64,000 bases of DNA from C-114 sp963719285 (GTDB taxonomy: Bacteria; Chloroflexota; Limnocylindria; Limnocylindrales; CSP1-4), in contig CAVRBO010000001.1 of the NCBI GenBank assembly GCA_963719285.1, positions 1,054,001-1,118,000 on the forward strand. The letters run 5' to 3'. The position numbers and the translations under genes are program-made. Shown piece after piece: positions 23,237-30,749 of this stretch (the stretch's first letter is position 1; each line of letters begins with the position of its first letter). The notes below the pieces were generated by a model. The model was not told where the DNA came from. It worked only from the letters and a program-made list of their open reading frames with translations, and made no database searches.

Positions 23237-24234
23237 CCAACGCCCCTGGCCGCGGTCAGCCAGGCGTCGATCCGGGCGACCGTGAAGACGTTCGCGGCGA
23301 TGTCGCCGATCCAGTGGACGGACCGGGCCCGGTCCTCCGCGGACAACTTCGGATCGAGGGCTCGCTCGGCGTACCAGGCCACGAGTTCGGACTGGAATGC
23401 CAGGCACATCGCGAACGACGACGCGTCGTTCAGGCGTGCCGGTCCACCGCCGGCTTCGTACGCTCGCAGGAACGCCGGCACGTCCGCGGGATCGGGCACG
23501 AACTCCGCCAGGACAGACGCGAGCTCCTGTTCGGCCGCCGCGGGGCCGGAGTTCTCCCAGTCGACGACGACCGGCCTGCCGTCCACATCGGCCAGGACGT
23601 TCTCCGGGTTGAAGTCGAGGTGGCAGGTGATCCGGGGCTCGTGGCGGCCGGCGGCGATGATGGGCTCACCGGCGACGAGCTGCGGCACGAGGCGGGCGAG
23701 GGTCGGAGCCCAGGGAGCCGCGTCGGCTTCAGTGGCGGCGAGGATCGCCCGCCAGCGCTCGGCCGTGACCGCCTCCGTGAACCACGGATCCATCGCCCGC
23801 GCGTCGGGGATCGCCAGGGCGTGGAGGCGGCCCAGGATCGCCGTGGCCTCGGTGGCGGCCGCGCGTCGCCTCGGCTGGGCGATGTCGACCCAGGTGTAGA
23901 CCCGGACCGTCGCCTGTCGATCCCCTGCGTCCACCAACGCGAGGACTGTTCCATCCGCTGCCCTGACCGGGCGAGGCATCGGGATACCCGCGGCGCCTGC
24001 GGCCTCCTGGAAGGCGACGTCCGCCTGGGCATCGGCTTCGGCCCCCATGGCGGGCTCGAAGATCTCCTTGATCGCCCATGTGCCCGTCGCCGTCTCAAGC
24101 CGCCAGATCCGGCCGAGCTCCCCACGCGCGGCCGCCACCAGCGGGCCGATCGCCCGGTCGAGTCCATACGCTTCCACGACCATGGCCGCGTCAGGGGCAG
24201 GTGCCGGTTGCGGCACAGGAAGAGGCATGGGCAA
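23233..24234 (-). CDS. Aminoglycoside phosphotransferase (APH)-family kinase
   Basis: 333 residues with a protein-kinase-like fold. Lys in GTWAIKEI is the probable ATP-binding lysine. The catalytic loop is ITCHLDFNPENVLAD (usual form HGDLHPGNIL). The metal-binding Asp is in VVVDWENSG. Many APH relatives phosphorylate sugars, homoserine or choline rather than antibiotics. Tight coupling to a PfkB kinase favours a metabolic role over drug resistance. The N-terminus is Pro-rich and the start is not certain. Confidence 0.82.
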   Translation of the reverse strand: MPMPLPVPQPAPAPDAAMVVEAYGLDRAIGPLVAAARGELGRIWRLETATGTWAIKEIFEPAMGAEADAQADVAFQEAAGAAGIPMPRPVRAADGTVLALVDAGDRQATVRVYTWVDIAQPRRRAAATEATAILGRLHALAIPDARAMDPWFTEAVTAERWRAILAATEADAAPWAPTLARLVPQLVAGEPIIAAGRHEPRITCHLDFNPENVLADVDGRPVVVDWENSGPAAAEQELASVLAEFVPDPADVPAFLRAYEAGGGPARLNDASSFAMCLAFQSELVAWYAERALDPKLSAEDRARSVHWIGDIAANVFTVARIDAWLTAARGVG

Positions 24235-24286
24235 AGCGTACCGACCCCGCCGGCCCTCGGCGGGCCGAGCGCCCAGGCCGGATGTG

Positions 24287-24694
24287 TCAGGCCTGCCTCA
24301 CCTCCAGGTCGGATGCGGCGGGTTCCGATGCTCCGTCGGTCGACACCTCGCCAGTGTCGTAGGCCCGGAACGAGCGCTCCGTCAGCGCCGCAAGCTCGTC
24401 GAACAGGGCCTCGTCGATCCGGGCGAAGTTGAAGCACGACTTGCCCTGCATCCGCTTCCGGAGACCCGGCGAAAGCGGATCGAGCAGGCCCGGGTACGTG
24501 TAGATCGGTTTGAGGAAGAAGCTGACGCGATCTCCGCCGGTCTTCACGCCCGCGAAGTAGTCGTGGGCCTTCGCGCCGGGCCGCCGGATGGTCGCCAGCC
24601 CGTACAACGGATTGTCCTCGAGCCGGTCGCGGTATGGCGCGAGGATCGCCCAGAGGCGGGCCTCCACCGCGCCGAGATCCTCGGAGGATGCCAT
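24287..24694 (-). CDS. Conserved hypothetical protein
   Basis: 135 residues. It contains HDYFAGVKTGGDRVSFFLKPIYTYPGLLDPLSPGLRKRM followed by QGKSCFNFARIDEALFDELAAL. This looks like a family of small single-domain proteins common in soil bacteria, but I cannot name it with confidence. No catalytic motif is evident, apart from one Cys in the KSCFNF stretch. The C-terminal 20 residues are low complexity. It stands alone between the APH gene and a tRNA pair on the same strand. Confidence 0.75.
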   Translation of the reverse strand: MASSEDLGAVEARLWAILAPYRDRLEDNPLYGLATIRRPGAKAHDYFAGVKTGGDRVSFFLKPIYTYPGLLDPLSPGLRKRMQGKSCFNFARIDEALFDELAALTERSFRAYDTGEVSTDGASEPAASDLEVRQA

Positions 24695-24793
24695 CAGAAG
24701 GTCGACCTCAACGCTCTCGGACCGTGATCATGGTGGCCATCAACTCGTACGATGATGTCGTCGCCAGCGTGCGTCGCCACGCGTGAAAGGGCA

Positions 24794-24819
24794 AGAGCGG
24801 ATGGCGCGGCATCCGCTCT
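24794..24819 (-). terminator. Hairpin terminator after the tRNA-Ser/tRNA-Arg unit
   Basis: AGAGCGGATG-gcgcgg-CATCCGCTCT is a perfect 10-bp stem with a 6-nt loop. On the minus strand it lies 12 nt beyond tRNA-Arg and is followed by TGCCCTTTC, a weak U-tract. Confidence 0.65.
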
Positions 24820-24830
24820 CAGCCAGGGAG

Positions 24831-24906
24831 TGGCGCGCCCGGCGGGACTCGAACCCACGACCTTCAGGTCCGCAACCTGACGCTCTATCCACTGAGCTAC
24901 GGGCGC
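24831..24906 (-). tRNA. tRNA-Arg(GCG)
   Basis: 76-nt cloverleaf with acceptor GCGCCCG/CGGGCGC, anticodon loop TTGCGGA (anticodon GCG) and encoded CCA. Most bacteria read CGU/CGC/CGA with tRNA-Arg(ACG), whose A34 is turned into inosine by TadA. A G34 tRNA reads CGC and CGU directly and needs no deaminase. Compare the TadA-like gene at 18137-18625, whose catalytic Glu is missing. Confidence 0.95.
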
Positions 24907-24926
24907 ACGCGACGCTGCGCGAGGAC

Positions 24927-25018
24927 TGGCGGAGAGGGAGGGATTCGAACCCTCGAAGCAGGTTACCCCACTTGGCGGTTTAGCAAACCGCTGCACTAGA
25001 CCTCTATGCGACCTCTCC
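24927..25018 (-). tRNA. tRNA-Ser(GCT)
   Basis: 92-nt class II tRNA with a long variable arm (AAGTGGGGTAACCTGCTT), anticodon loop TTGCTAA and encoded CCA. It lies 20 nt upstream of tRNA-Arg on the same strand. Confidence 0.96.
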
Positions 25019-25138
25019 ACGCGGCGCGGCGAGCGCGAATCCTACCATGGGCCATCGGGCCGCTCGGCGCGACGTGTCCACCTGCGAGGGACGATGTCCG
25101 TCCCCTGACGACCGCCCGGAGCCGATCGGGGCAGGCGC

Positions 25139-25167
25139 TTGACAGTCGTCATATGCCGATATATCGT
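25139..25167 (+). promoter_or_regulatory. padR promoter with palindromic operator
   Basis: TTGACA (25139-25144), a 17-bp spacer and TATCGT (25162-25167). The perfect palindrome CGATATATCG (25157-25166) overlaps the -10, and ATATGCC lies beside it. PadR proteins usually repress their own promoter from such a site. The stretch 25019-25138 between this and tRNA-Ser holds nothing else. Confidence 0.65.
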
Positions 25168-25210
25168 GATGCCACGCGACGTTACGCGTACTCACCACAG
25201 GAGGAACATC

Positions 25211-25825
25211 GTGTTCCGCACCAGCACCCATGCCGACGTCCGGCACCATCATCGAGACCCGCGGCGCGGCCCCTGGTCGGGCGACCTGCCCTTCGGCGTT
25301 CGCGGCATGTTCGGCCGTGACCGAGGCGGCCGCGGCCAGCTCATCCGTCGCGGCGAGATCCGCCCGCTCATCGTGGCGGCGCTGATGACCAAACCCATGC
25401 ACGGCTACGAGGTCATCCAGGCGCTCGAGGCACAGAGCGGCGGCCGTTGGCGGCCGAGCGCCGGGTCCGTCTACCCCACCCTCCAGCTCCTCTCCGACGA
25501 GGGGCTCGTCACGAGCGAGGAGGTCGATGGCCGCAGGACCTACACCCTGACCGACGCCGGCCGCGCCGACGCTGCGGCGAATCCCGCCCCGCGGCCATGG
25601 GCCGACAGTTCGCCCGACGGCGCGACCGACCTGCCGGAACTCGTGCGCCAGTTCATCGGCGCGGTCATGCAGGTCGAGCGGATGGGTTCCGCCCAGGCCC
25701 GCCAGGAGAGCATCCGGATCCTCGGCGATGCCCGTCGCCAGGTCTACCGGCTGTTGGCCGATGATGCCGGCGAGCCCGGCGACGCGGACGGGCGACCGGA
25801 CCCCGAGGGGTCGACCGAACCCTGA
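25211..25825 (+). CDS. PadR-family transcriptional regulator
   Basis: 204 residues. The winged HTH at about 55-125 has the PadR hallmarks IRPLIVAALMTKPMHGYEVIQALE and SVYPTLQLLSDEGLVTSEEVDGRRTYTLTDAG. A C-terminal helical dimerisation domain follows. GTG at 25211 is chosen because AGGAGG (25199-25204) sits 6 nt upstream; the longer frame would begin inside the promoter. The N-terminal 50 residues are rich in His, Arg and Gly, as often seen in actinobacterial and chloroflexal PadR proteins. Its target other than itself is unknown. The aro operon lies just downstream. Confidence 0.9.
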   Translation: MFRTSTHADVRHHHRDPRRGPWSGDLPFGVRGMFGRDRGGRGQLIRRGEIRPLIVAALMTKPMHGYEVIQALEAQSGGRWRPSAGSVYPTLQLLSDEGLVTSEEVDGRRTYTLTDAGRADAAANPAPRPWADSSPDGATDLPELVRQFIGAVMQVERMGSAQARQESIRILGDARRQVYRLLADDAGEPGDADGRPDPEGSTEP

Positions 25826-25904
25826 CCCCCAGGGGATCGTCCAGGACGCCGAACCGCGCGTCGCGCCGACAGGCCGGCGTGCGGCCGTCCCGCTCAGCCC
25901 GCCG

Positions 25905-25934
25905 TTGACACCGGAGCGGGCGCTCGGCTAGTGT
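25905..25934 (+). promoter_or_regulatory. Promoter of the aro operon
   Basis: Perfect TTGACA (25905-25910), an 18-bp spacer and TAGTGT (25929-25934). Transcription should start near 25941, about 5 nt before the leader-peptide ATG. Confidence 0.65.
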
Positions 25935-25945
25935 CCGCGACACCG

Positions 25946-25981
25946 ATGGACCGCTACTACTTTTACCGCGCCCCGGCATGA
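25946..25981 (+). CDS. Aromatic leader peptide MDRYYFYRAPA (attenuator)
   Basis: An 11-codon open frame, ATG to TGA, with codons TAC TAC TTT TAC at 25955-25966. Four of 11 residues are Tyr or Phe. It lies just after the aro promoter and 44 nt before an intrinsic terminator that precedes aroF, the first enzyme of aromatic synthesis. This is the classic layout of ribosome-mediated attenuation. A ribosome stalled at Tyr/Phe codons would let transcription continue, and fast translation would allow termination. Translation and stalling are inferred. No clear antiterminator pairing could be fixed by eye. Confidence 0.75.
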   Translation: MDRYYFYRAPA

Positions 25982-26024
25982 CCGCTTCCGGACCTGGATC
26001 CGGAGCACGGGATGTGCCGGGGTG

Positions 26025-26051
26025 AAGCAGAGGCCAGACCTCTGCTTTTTT
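26025..26051 (+). terminator. Attenuator terminator upstream of aroF
   Basis: AAGCAGAGG-ccaga-CCTCTGCTT forms a perfect 9-bp stem with a 5-nt loop. A run of six T (26046-26051) overlaps and follows the right arm. It sits between the leader peptide and the aroF start, so it would stop transcription before the operon unless another fold forms. The spacer 25982-26024 contains CCGGA/TCCGG, which could pair into an alternative structure. Confidence 0.85.
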
Positions 26052-26083
26052 GTTTCCCCGCCGTCGAGGAAGGACCCGCTGGG

Positions 26084-27160
26084 ATGATCGTCGTCATGGC
26101 CGTCACGGCCACGGAAGCCGAGGTGCTCGGGGTGAAGAGCGCCATCCTGTCGGAGGGGTTGACGCCGTTCGACCATCTCGGCACGGAACGGAAGGTCATC
26201 GCAGTCGTCGGCGAGGTGGGCGCCCGCAAGCCGACGCTCATGAGCCGCCTCGGCGCGCTGCCCGGCGTGGAGACGGTCACGCCGATCAGTCGCCCGTTCA
26301 AGCTGACATCGCGCGAGTTCCATCCCGAGGACACCGTGATCCGCGTCCTCGACGCCGCCGTGGGCGACGGGAGCCTGACGATGATGGCCGGCCCCTGTTC
26401 GGTGGAGAGCCGCGATCAGCTGTTCGAGACGGCGGACGGGGTCAAGGCGGCCGGGGCCACGATCCTCCGCGGCGGCGCGTTCAAGCCGCGCACGAGCCCG
26501 TACTCGTTCCAGGGCCTCGGCGTGGAGGCGTTGCGCTACCTCGCGGAGGCGCGCGACAGGACCGGGCTGCCGGTCATCACGGAGGTCATGGAGCCCAACC
26601 AGGTCGACATCGTGGCCGAATACGCCGACATCCTCCAGATCGGCACCCGCAACATGCAGAACTACTCGCTCCTCACGGCCGTCGGGCGGGTCGCCCGGCC
26701 GGTCATGCTCAAGCGCGGCTACGGCGCCACGATCGAGGAGTGGCTCATGGCCGCCGAGTACATCGTGAGCTCCGGGAATCCCAACGTCATCCTGTGCGAG
26801 CGGGGCATCCGGACGTTCGAGACGTACACCCGCAACACGATGGACCTGGCTGCGGTGCCCCTCCTCCACCACCTGACCCACCTGCCGGTCATCGTCGATC
26901 CGAGCCACGCCACGGGCAAGCGCTGGCTCGTCCAGCCGCTCGCGCTGGGCGGGGTCGCCGTGGGCGCCGACGGGGTCATGGTCGAGGTCCATCCCCGCCC
27001 GGACGAGGCGCTCTCGGACGCCGAGCAGCAGATCACGATCGCCCAGTTCGAGGCGCTCATGGCGGCGCTGGTGCCGGTCCACGAGCAGGTCCGCACCCTC
27101 CACGGCGATCCGCTCCAGGCGACCGCGGCGGTCGCGACCGAGGGCGGGAACGCGCGGTGA
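26084..27160 (+). CDS. aroF: 3-deoxy-7-phosphoheptulonate synthase (DAHP synthase, type I beta)
   Basis: Condenses phosphoenolpyruvate and erythrose 4-phosphate, the first step of aromatic synthesis. 358 residues. An N-terminal ferredoxin-like regulatory domain (about 1-70, MIVVMAVTATEAEV...VIAVVGEVG) is typical of the beta subtype and mediates feedback control by Tyr/Phe or chorismate/prephenate. The barrel carries AGPCSVES, LRGGAFKPRTSPYSFQGLG, ERGIRTFETYTRNTMD and VDPSHATGKR. The ATG at 26084 matches the usual N-terminus; a longer frame starts before the terminator and is rejected. It is the first enzyme gene of the aro operon, behind the leader-peptide attenuator. Confidence 0.95.
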   Translation: MIVVMAVTATEAEVLGVKSAILSEGLTPFDHLGTERKVIAVVGEVGARKPTLMSRLGALPGVETVTPISRPFKLTSREFHPEDTVIRVLDAAVGDGSLTMMAGPCSVESRDQLFETADGVKAAGATILRGGAFKPRTSPYSFQGLGVEALRYLAEARDRTGLPVITEVMEPNQVDIVAEYADILQIGTRNMQNYSLLTAVGRVARPVMLKRGYGATIEEWLMAAEYIVSSGNPNVILCERGIRTFETYTRNTMDLAAVPLLHHLTHLPVIVDPSHATGKRWLVQPLALGGVAVGADGVMVEVHPRPDEALSDAEQQITIAQFEALMAALVPVHEQVRTLHGDPLQATAAVATEGGNAR

Positions 27161-28536
27161 CCGGGGCCCTTTCGCCCATCGACGCACGGGTCCCCGCGCA
27201 CGACGATGCCATGGCGACGGTCCGCCCGGCTGTCCGCCTGCGCGGGGAGCTGCGCATGCCCGGCGACAAGTCGATCAGCCACCGGGCGCTGCTCCTGGCC
27301 GCGCTCGCCCCGGGCGAGAGCCGGATCCAGGGCGCCGGCGACGGCGCGGATGTCCGCTCCACGGCCGGTATCGTCGAGGCCCTGGGCGCCACGGTCGAGC
27401 GCGTCGGCGACCACGGCCGGACGGTCGACTACCGGGTGGCCTCCCCCGGCGCCGACGGGCTCCACGAACCCGACGATGTGCTCGACTGCGGCAACTCGGG
27501 GACCAGCCTTCGCCTCGCGACGGGGATGCTCGCGGGCCTGGGCCTGACGGCGGTCCTGTCCGGCGACGCATCGTTGCGGGGCCGCCCGGTCGCTCGTATC
27601 ATCGAGCCGCTGCGCATGATGGGAGCGCAGCTCCATGCTCGCCGGAACGACTCCCTTCCGCCCGTGACCGTCGTCGGCCGCACCCCGCTCCGGGGAGCGG
27701 ACATCACGACGGCTGTCCCGAGCGCCCAGGTCAAGTCGGCGATCCTGCTGGCGGGTCTCCGGGCGGCCGGGCGGACGACGGTCCGGGAAACGATCGCCAC
27801 GCGCGATCACACGGAGCGCATGCTTCGGGCACGAGGCGTACCGGTGGAGCGAGTGGACGCCGGCGACGCGGGGGCCGGAGTCAGCTGGACGGTGCAGGGA
27901 GGGCTGGGCGTGCGAGCGGTCACGGAACACGTCCCGGGCGATGTCTCGGCGGCCGCCTTCTGGCTCGTGGCCGGCACCATCCACCCGGATGCCGAGCTGA
28001 CCCTGCGCGGCGTGGGGGTCAATCCGACCCGTCGGGCGATCATCGACCTCCTCCGGGCGATGGGCGCACGCATCGACGAGCGGCCCGACCGATCCGACGA
28101 CGGCGTCGGCGAGCCGATGGCCGACCTGACCGTGCATTCAGCGGGACTTCACGCCGTCGAGGTCGGCCCGGCGCAGGTCGCGGCGGCGATCGACGAGGTA
28201 CCGATCCTGTGCCTCGCGGCGACCCAGGCCCGGGGCGCGACGGTCATCCGGGGTGCAGGGGAGCTCCGACACAAGGAATCGGACCGCCTGACCGGCATCG
28301 CCGAGGGTCTCCGCGCTCTGGGTGCGGACATCGCGATCGACGGCGACGACATCCGGATCGCCGGCCCGACCGCGCTGCGCGGAGCGGTGACCGACAGTCT
28401 CGCCGACCACCGCCTGGCCATGACGTTCGCCATCGCCGGCCTCCTCGCGTCGGGCGAGACCCGGATCTCCCGTTCGGGCAGTGCCGGGATCTCGTACCCC
28501 GGCTTCTTCGACGAGCTCGAAAGGGTGCAGGCGTGA
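27157..28536 (+). CDS. aroA: 3-phosphoshikimate 1-carboxyvinyltransferase (EPSP synthase)
   Basis: Adds enolpyruvate to shikimate 3-phosphate. 459 residues. PGDKSISHRALLLAALA carries the phosphate-binding Lys. LDCGNSGTSLRLATGML, the DHTERML motif, and ELRHKESDRLTGIAEGLRALG are all present. The last two match the second active-site signature. GTG at 27157 overlaps the aroF stop as GTGA, favouring it over an ATG at 27211, though the first 20 residues are not conserved in the family. Confidence 0.95.
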   Translation: MTGALSPIDARVPAHDDAMATVRPAVRLRGELRMPGDKSISHRALLLAALAPGESRIQGAGDGADVRSTAGIVEALGATVERVGDHGRTVDYRVASPGADGLHEPDDVLDCGNSGTSLRLATGMLAGLGLTAVLSGDASLRGRPVARIIEPLRMMGAQLHARRNDSLPPVTVVGRTPLRGADITTAVPSAQVKSAILLAGLRAAGRTTVRETIATRDHTERMLRARGVPVERVDAGDAGAGVSWTVQGGLGVRAVTEHVPGDVSAAAFWLVAGTIHPDAELTLRGVGVNPTRRAIIDLLRAMGARIDERPDRSDDGVGEPMADLTVHSAGLHAVEVGPAQVAAAIDEVPILCLAATQARGATVIRGAGELRHKESDRLTGIAEGLRALGADIAIDGDDIRIAGPTALRGAVTDSLADHRLAMTFAIAGLLASGETRISRSGSAGISYPGFFDELERVQA

Positions 28537-29465
28537 GCAAGCGCGTCGTCCTCATCGGCCACCCGGTGGCCCATTCCCTCTCGGGTCCGATGCTCCAGGC
28601 CGCCTTCGACGAGCGCGGCATCGATGCGCGTCACGAGTTGCTCGACGTGACCGTGCTGCAACTGGCCGGCGTGATCGACGAGGTCCGCGGCTCCGACTTC
28701 CTGGGCGCCCAGGTGACGATCCCGCACAAGGAACGGGTCGTCCCGCTGCTCGACCGGCTGACCGACGAAGCGCAGGCGACCGGCGCGGTCAACACGATCA
28801 CCAAGGAAGGCAAGCGGCTCGTCGGCCACAACACGGACGTGGCCGGCTTCCGAGTCGGGCTCGACAAGCTCGTGGGCCGCCAGAAGATGCCGAAGCAGGC
28901 GGTCCTGCTCGGTGCCGGTGGCGGCGGTCGGGCCGTCGCCCACGCCCTCATCACCGGTGGCTTCCAGCGGGTCGTCGTCTTCAACCGCCACCTTCACCGT
29001 GCCGAGGCGCTCGTCAAGCACTTCGCCAGGAGCGCGGCCCACATGGAGCTGCGGGCGATGCCCTGGCATGTCTCGATCATCGAGTCGGAGCTGCTCAAGA
29101 CGCGGATCCTCATCAACGCGACCTCGATCGGGCTGCATGGCGACGTCTCGCCCCTGCCGGCCGAGATCATCCCGCCCGGCCTCCTGGTCATGGACCTCAT
29201 CTACAACCCGCCCCAGAGCCGGTTCCTGCGCGACGCCGCGGCGGCCGGCGCGGACGCGACGAGCAACGGGGTCGAGATGCTCCTCCACCAGGGCACGGCC
29301 CAGTTCGAGCTGTGGACCGGCCAGTCGGCCCCGCTCGAGCTCATGCGCGAACGGCTCGCAACGGCCCTGGCCGCGCGCCAGGAATCGGCCGACGACGCCA
29401 CGGCCGACGCGTCAGCGGCGGATCGAGCAGGCGTCGCGGCCGCCGCGCTGCCCGCGGGCGAGTAG
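28533..29465 (+). CDS. aroE: Shikimate dehydrogenase
   Basis: NADPH-dependent reduction of 3-dehydroshikimate to shikimate. 310 residues. N-terminal substrate domain with GHPVAHSLSGPM. The catalytic Lys66 is in VTIPHKE and Asp102 in HNTDVAGF. The NADP-binding loop is LGAGGGGRAVAHAL, followed by NRHLHRAE. A C-terminal block has NGVEMLLHQGTAQFELWTG. The last 35 residues are an Ala/Asp-rich tail with no known role. GTG at 28533 overlaps the aroA stop by 4 nt. Confidence 0.95.
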   Translation: MSKRVVLIGHPVAHSLSGPMLQAAFDERGIDARHELLDVTVLQLAGVIDEVRGSDFLGAQVTIPHKERVVPLLDRLTDEAQATGAVNTITKEGKRLVGHNTDVAGFRVGLDKLVGRQKMPKQAVLLGAGGGGRAVAHALITGGFQRVVVFNRHLHRAEALVKHFARSAAHMELRAMPWHVSIIESELLKTRILINATSIGLHGDVSPLPAEIIPPGLLVMDLIYNPPQSRFLRDAAAAGADATSNGVEMLLHQGTAQFELWTGQSAPLELMRERLATALAARQESADDATADASAADRAGVAAAALPAGE

Positions 29466-29468
29466 CGC

Positions 29469-30743
29469 GTGGGCCGCCTGCGATTCCTGACCGCGGGCGA
29501 ATCCCACGGCCAGGCCCTCGGAGTCACCGTCGAAGGCGTGCCCGCCGGCCTGGCGCTGAGCGCGGACGCGCTCGCCATCGACCTGGGGCGGCGCCAGCGC
29601 GGGTACGGCCGGGGAGCGCGGCAGGCGATCGAACAGGACCGGGCCGAGATCCTGGCCGGCGTCCGCCACGGCCGCACCCTCGGTTCGCCGATCCTCCTCC
29701 AGGTGCGCAACCGGGACTGGGAGAACTGGACCCGGGTCATGCAGGTCGAAGCGCTCGGCGACTCCGAGGCAGCGGAGCTCGCGGCACGTGCCGAGAGCGG
29801 CGAGACCCGGGCGACGCCCGTCACCCGCGTCCGGCCCGGCCACGCGGATCTCGCCGGGGCGCTCAAGTACGGGTTCGACGACGTCCGCAACGTGCTCGAG
29901 CGGGCGTCCGCGCGCGAGACGACGGCCCGGGTCGCGGCGGGCGGGATCGCCCGGGCGTTCCTGCGCGAGTTCGGCATCGAGGTCTGGTCGTTCACGGCAG
30001 AGGTCGGCGGAGTCGCCCTCGACCCGAAGAGCGCGACCCGCTCCCGGGACGAGGCGGACGCCTCTCCCCTGCGCTGCCCGGATCCCGACGCGGAGGCGCG
30101 GATGATCGCCCGGATCGACGAGGCCCGCTCCAACGGCGACACGGTCGGCGGCGTGTTCGAGGTCGTGGCTCAGGGCGTGCCGATCGGTCTCGGGAGCTAC
30201 GTCCACTGGGACCGCCGCCTGGATGGGGCGCTTGCGGCGGCCGTCATGAGCATCAACATCGTCAAGGGCGTGGAGTTCGGCCTGGGGTTCGAGCAGACCC
30301 GCCGGTTCGGGTCGCAGGTCCACGACGTCATCGAGGGTCGCGCTCCGGATGGCCACTGGATCCACCGGTCGAACAACGCCGGCGGACTCACCGGCGGGAT
30401 CTCGAACGGCGAGCCGCTCGTCGTCCGCGGCGCGGTGAAGCCCATCTCCACGCTCGCGAAACCGCTGCCGTCGGCCGACCTTCTCACCGGCGACGCGGTC
30501 GCCAAGGCCCACTACGAGCGGAGCGACATCAGCGTGGTCCCGGCCGCCGGCGTGGTCGGCGAGGCGATGGTGATGCTCACGCTGGCCGACTTCGTGCTCG
30601 ACAAGTTCGGCGGCGACTCGATGGCCGAGACGGCCGACAACCTGGCCCGGTACCGCGAGCGGATCGCCCGCGCTCCGGGCACGGGCCCCGCGCGCGTCCC
30701 GCAGGCCGGCAGCGATGTCGCCGGTTCGGGCGGGGACGACTGA
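29469..30743 (+). CDS. aroC: Chorismate synthase
   Basis: Converts EPSP to chorismate with reduced FMN. 424 residues, a little longer than usual. Begins MGRLRFLTAGESHGQALGV. The family signatures RPGHADLAGALKYGFDDVRNVLERASARETTARVA and SNNAGGLTGGISNG are intact. FMN and substrate residues in the GESHG and RRQRGYGRG stretches are present. The start is GTG, 3 nt after the aroE stop. The C-terminal 25 residues are low complexity. It supplies the chorismate used by the convergent trp operon and by the mutase at the end of this operon. Confidence 0.96.
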   Translation: MGRLRFLTAGESHGQALGVTVEGVPAGLALSADALAIDLGRRQRGYGRGARQAIEQDRAEILAGVRHGRTLGSPILLQVRNRDWENWTRVMQVEALGDSEAAELAARAESGETRATPVTRVRPGHADLAGALKYGFDDVRNVLERASARETTARVAAGGIARAFLREFGIEVWSFTAEVGGVALDPKSATRSRDEADASPLRCPDPDAEARMIARIDEARSNGDTVGGVFEVVAQGVPIGLGSYVHWDRRLDGALAAAVMSINIVKGVEFGLGFEQTRRFGSQVHDVIEGRAPDGHWIHRSNNAGGLTGGISNGEPLVVRGAVKPISTLAKPLPSADLLTGDAVAKAHYERSDISVVPAAGVVGEAMVMLTLADFVLDKFGGDSMAETADNLARYRERIARAPGTGPARVPQAGSDVAGSGGDD

Positions 30744-30749
30744 GCGGCG

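Noticed and set aside
23233..24234. Antibiotic resistance determinant
   Set aside because: APH-like fold alone does not show drug resistance. Coupling to a PfkB kinase and lack of mobile elements favour metabolism.
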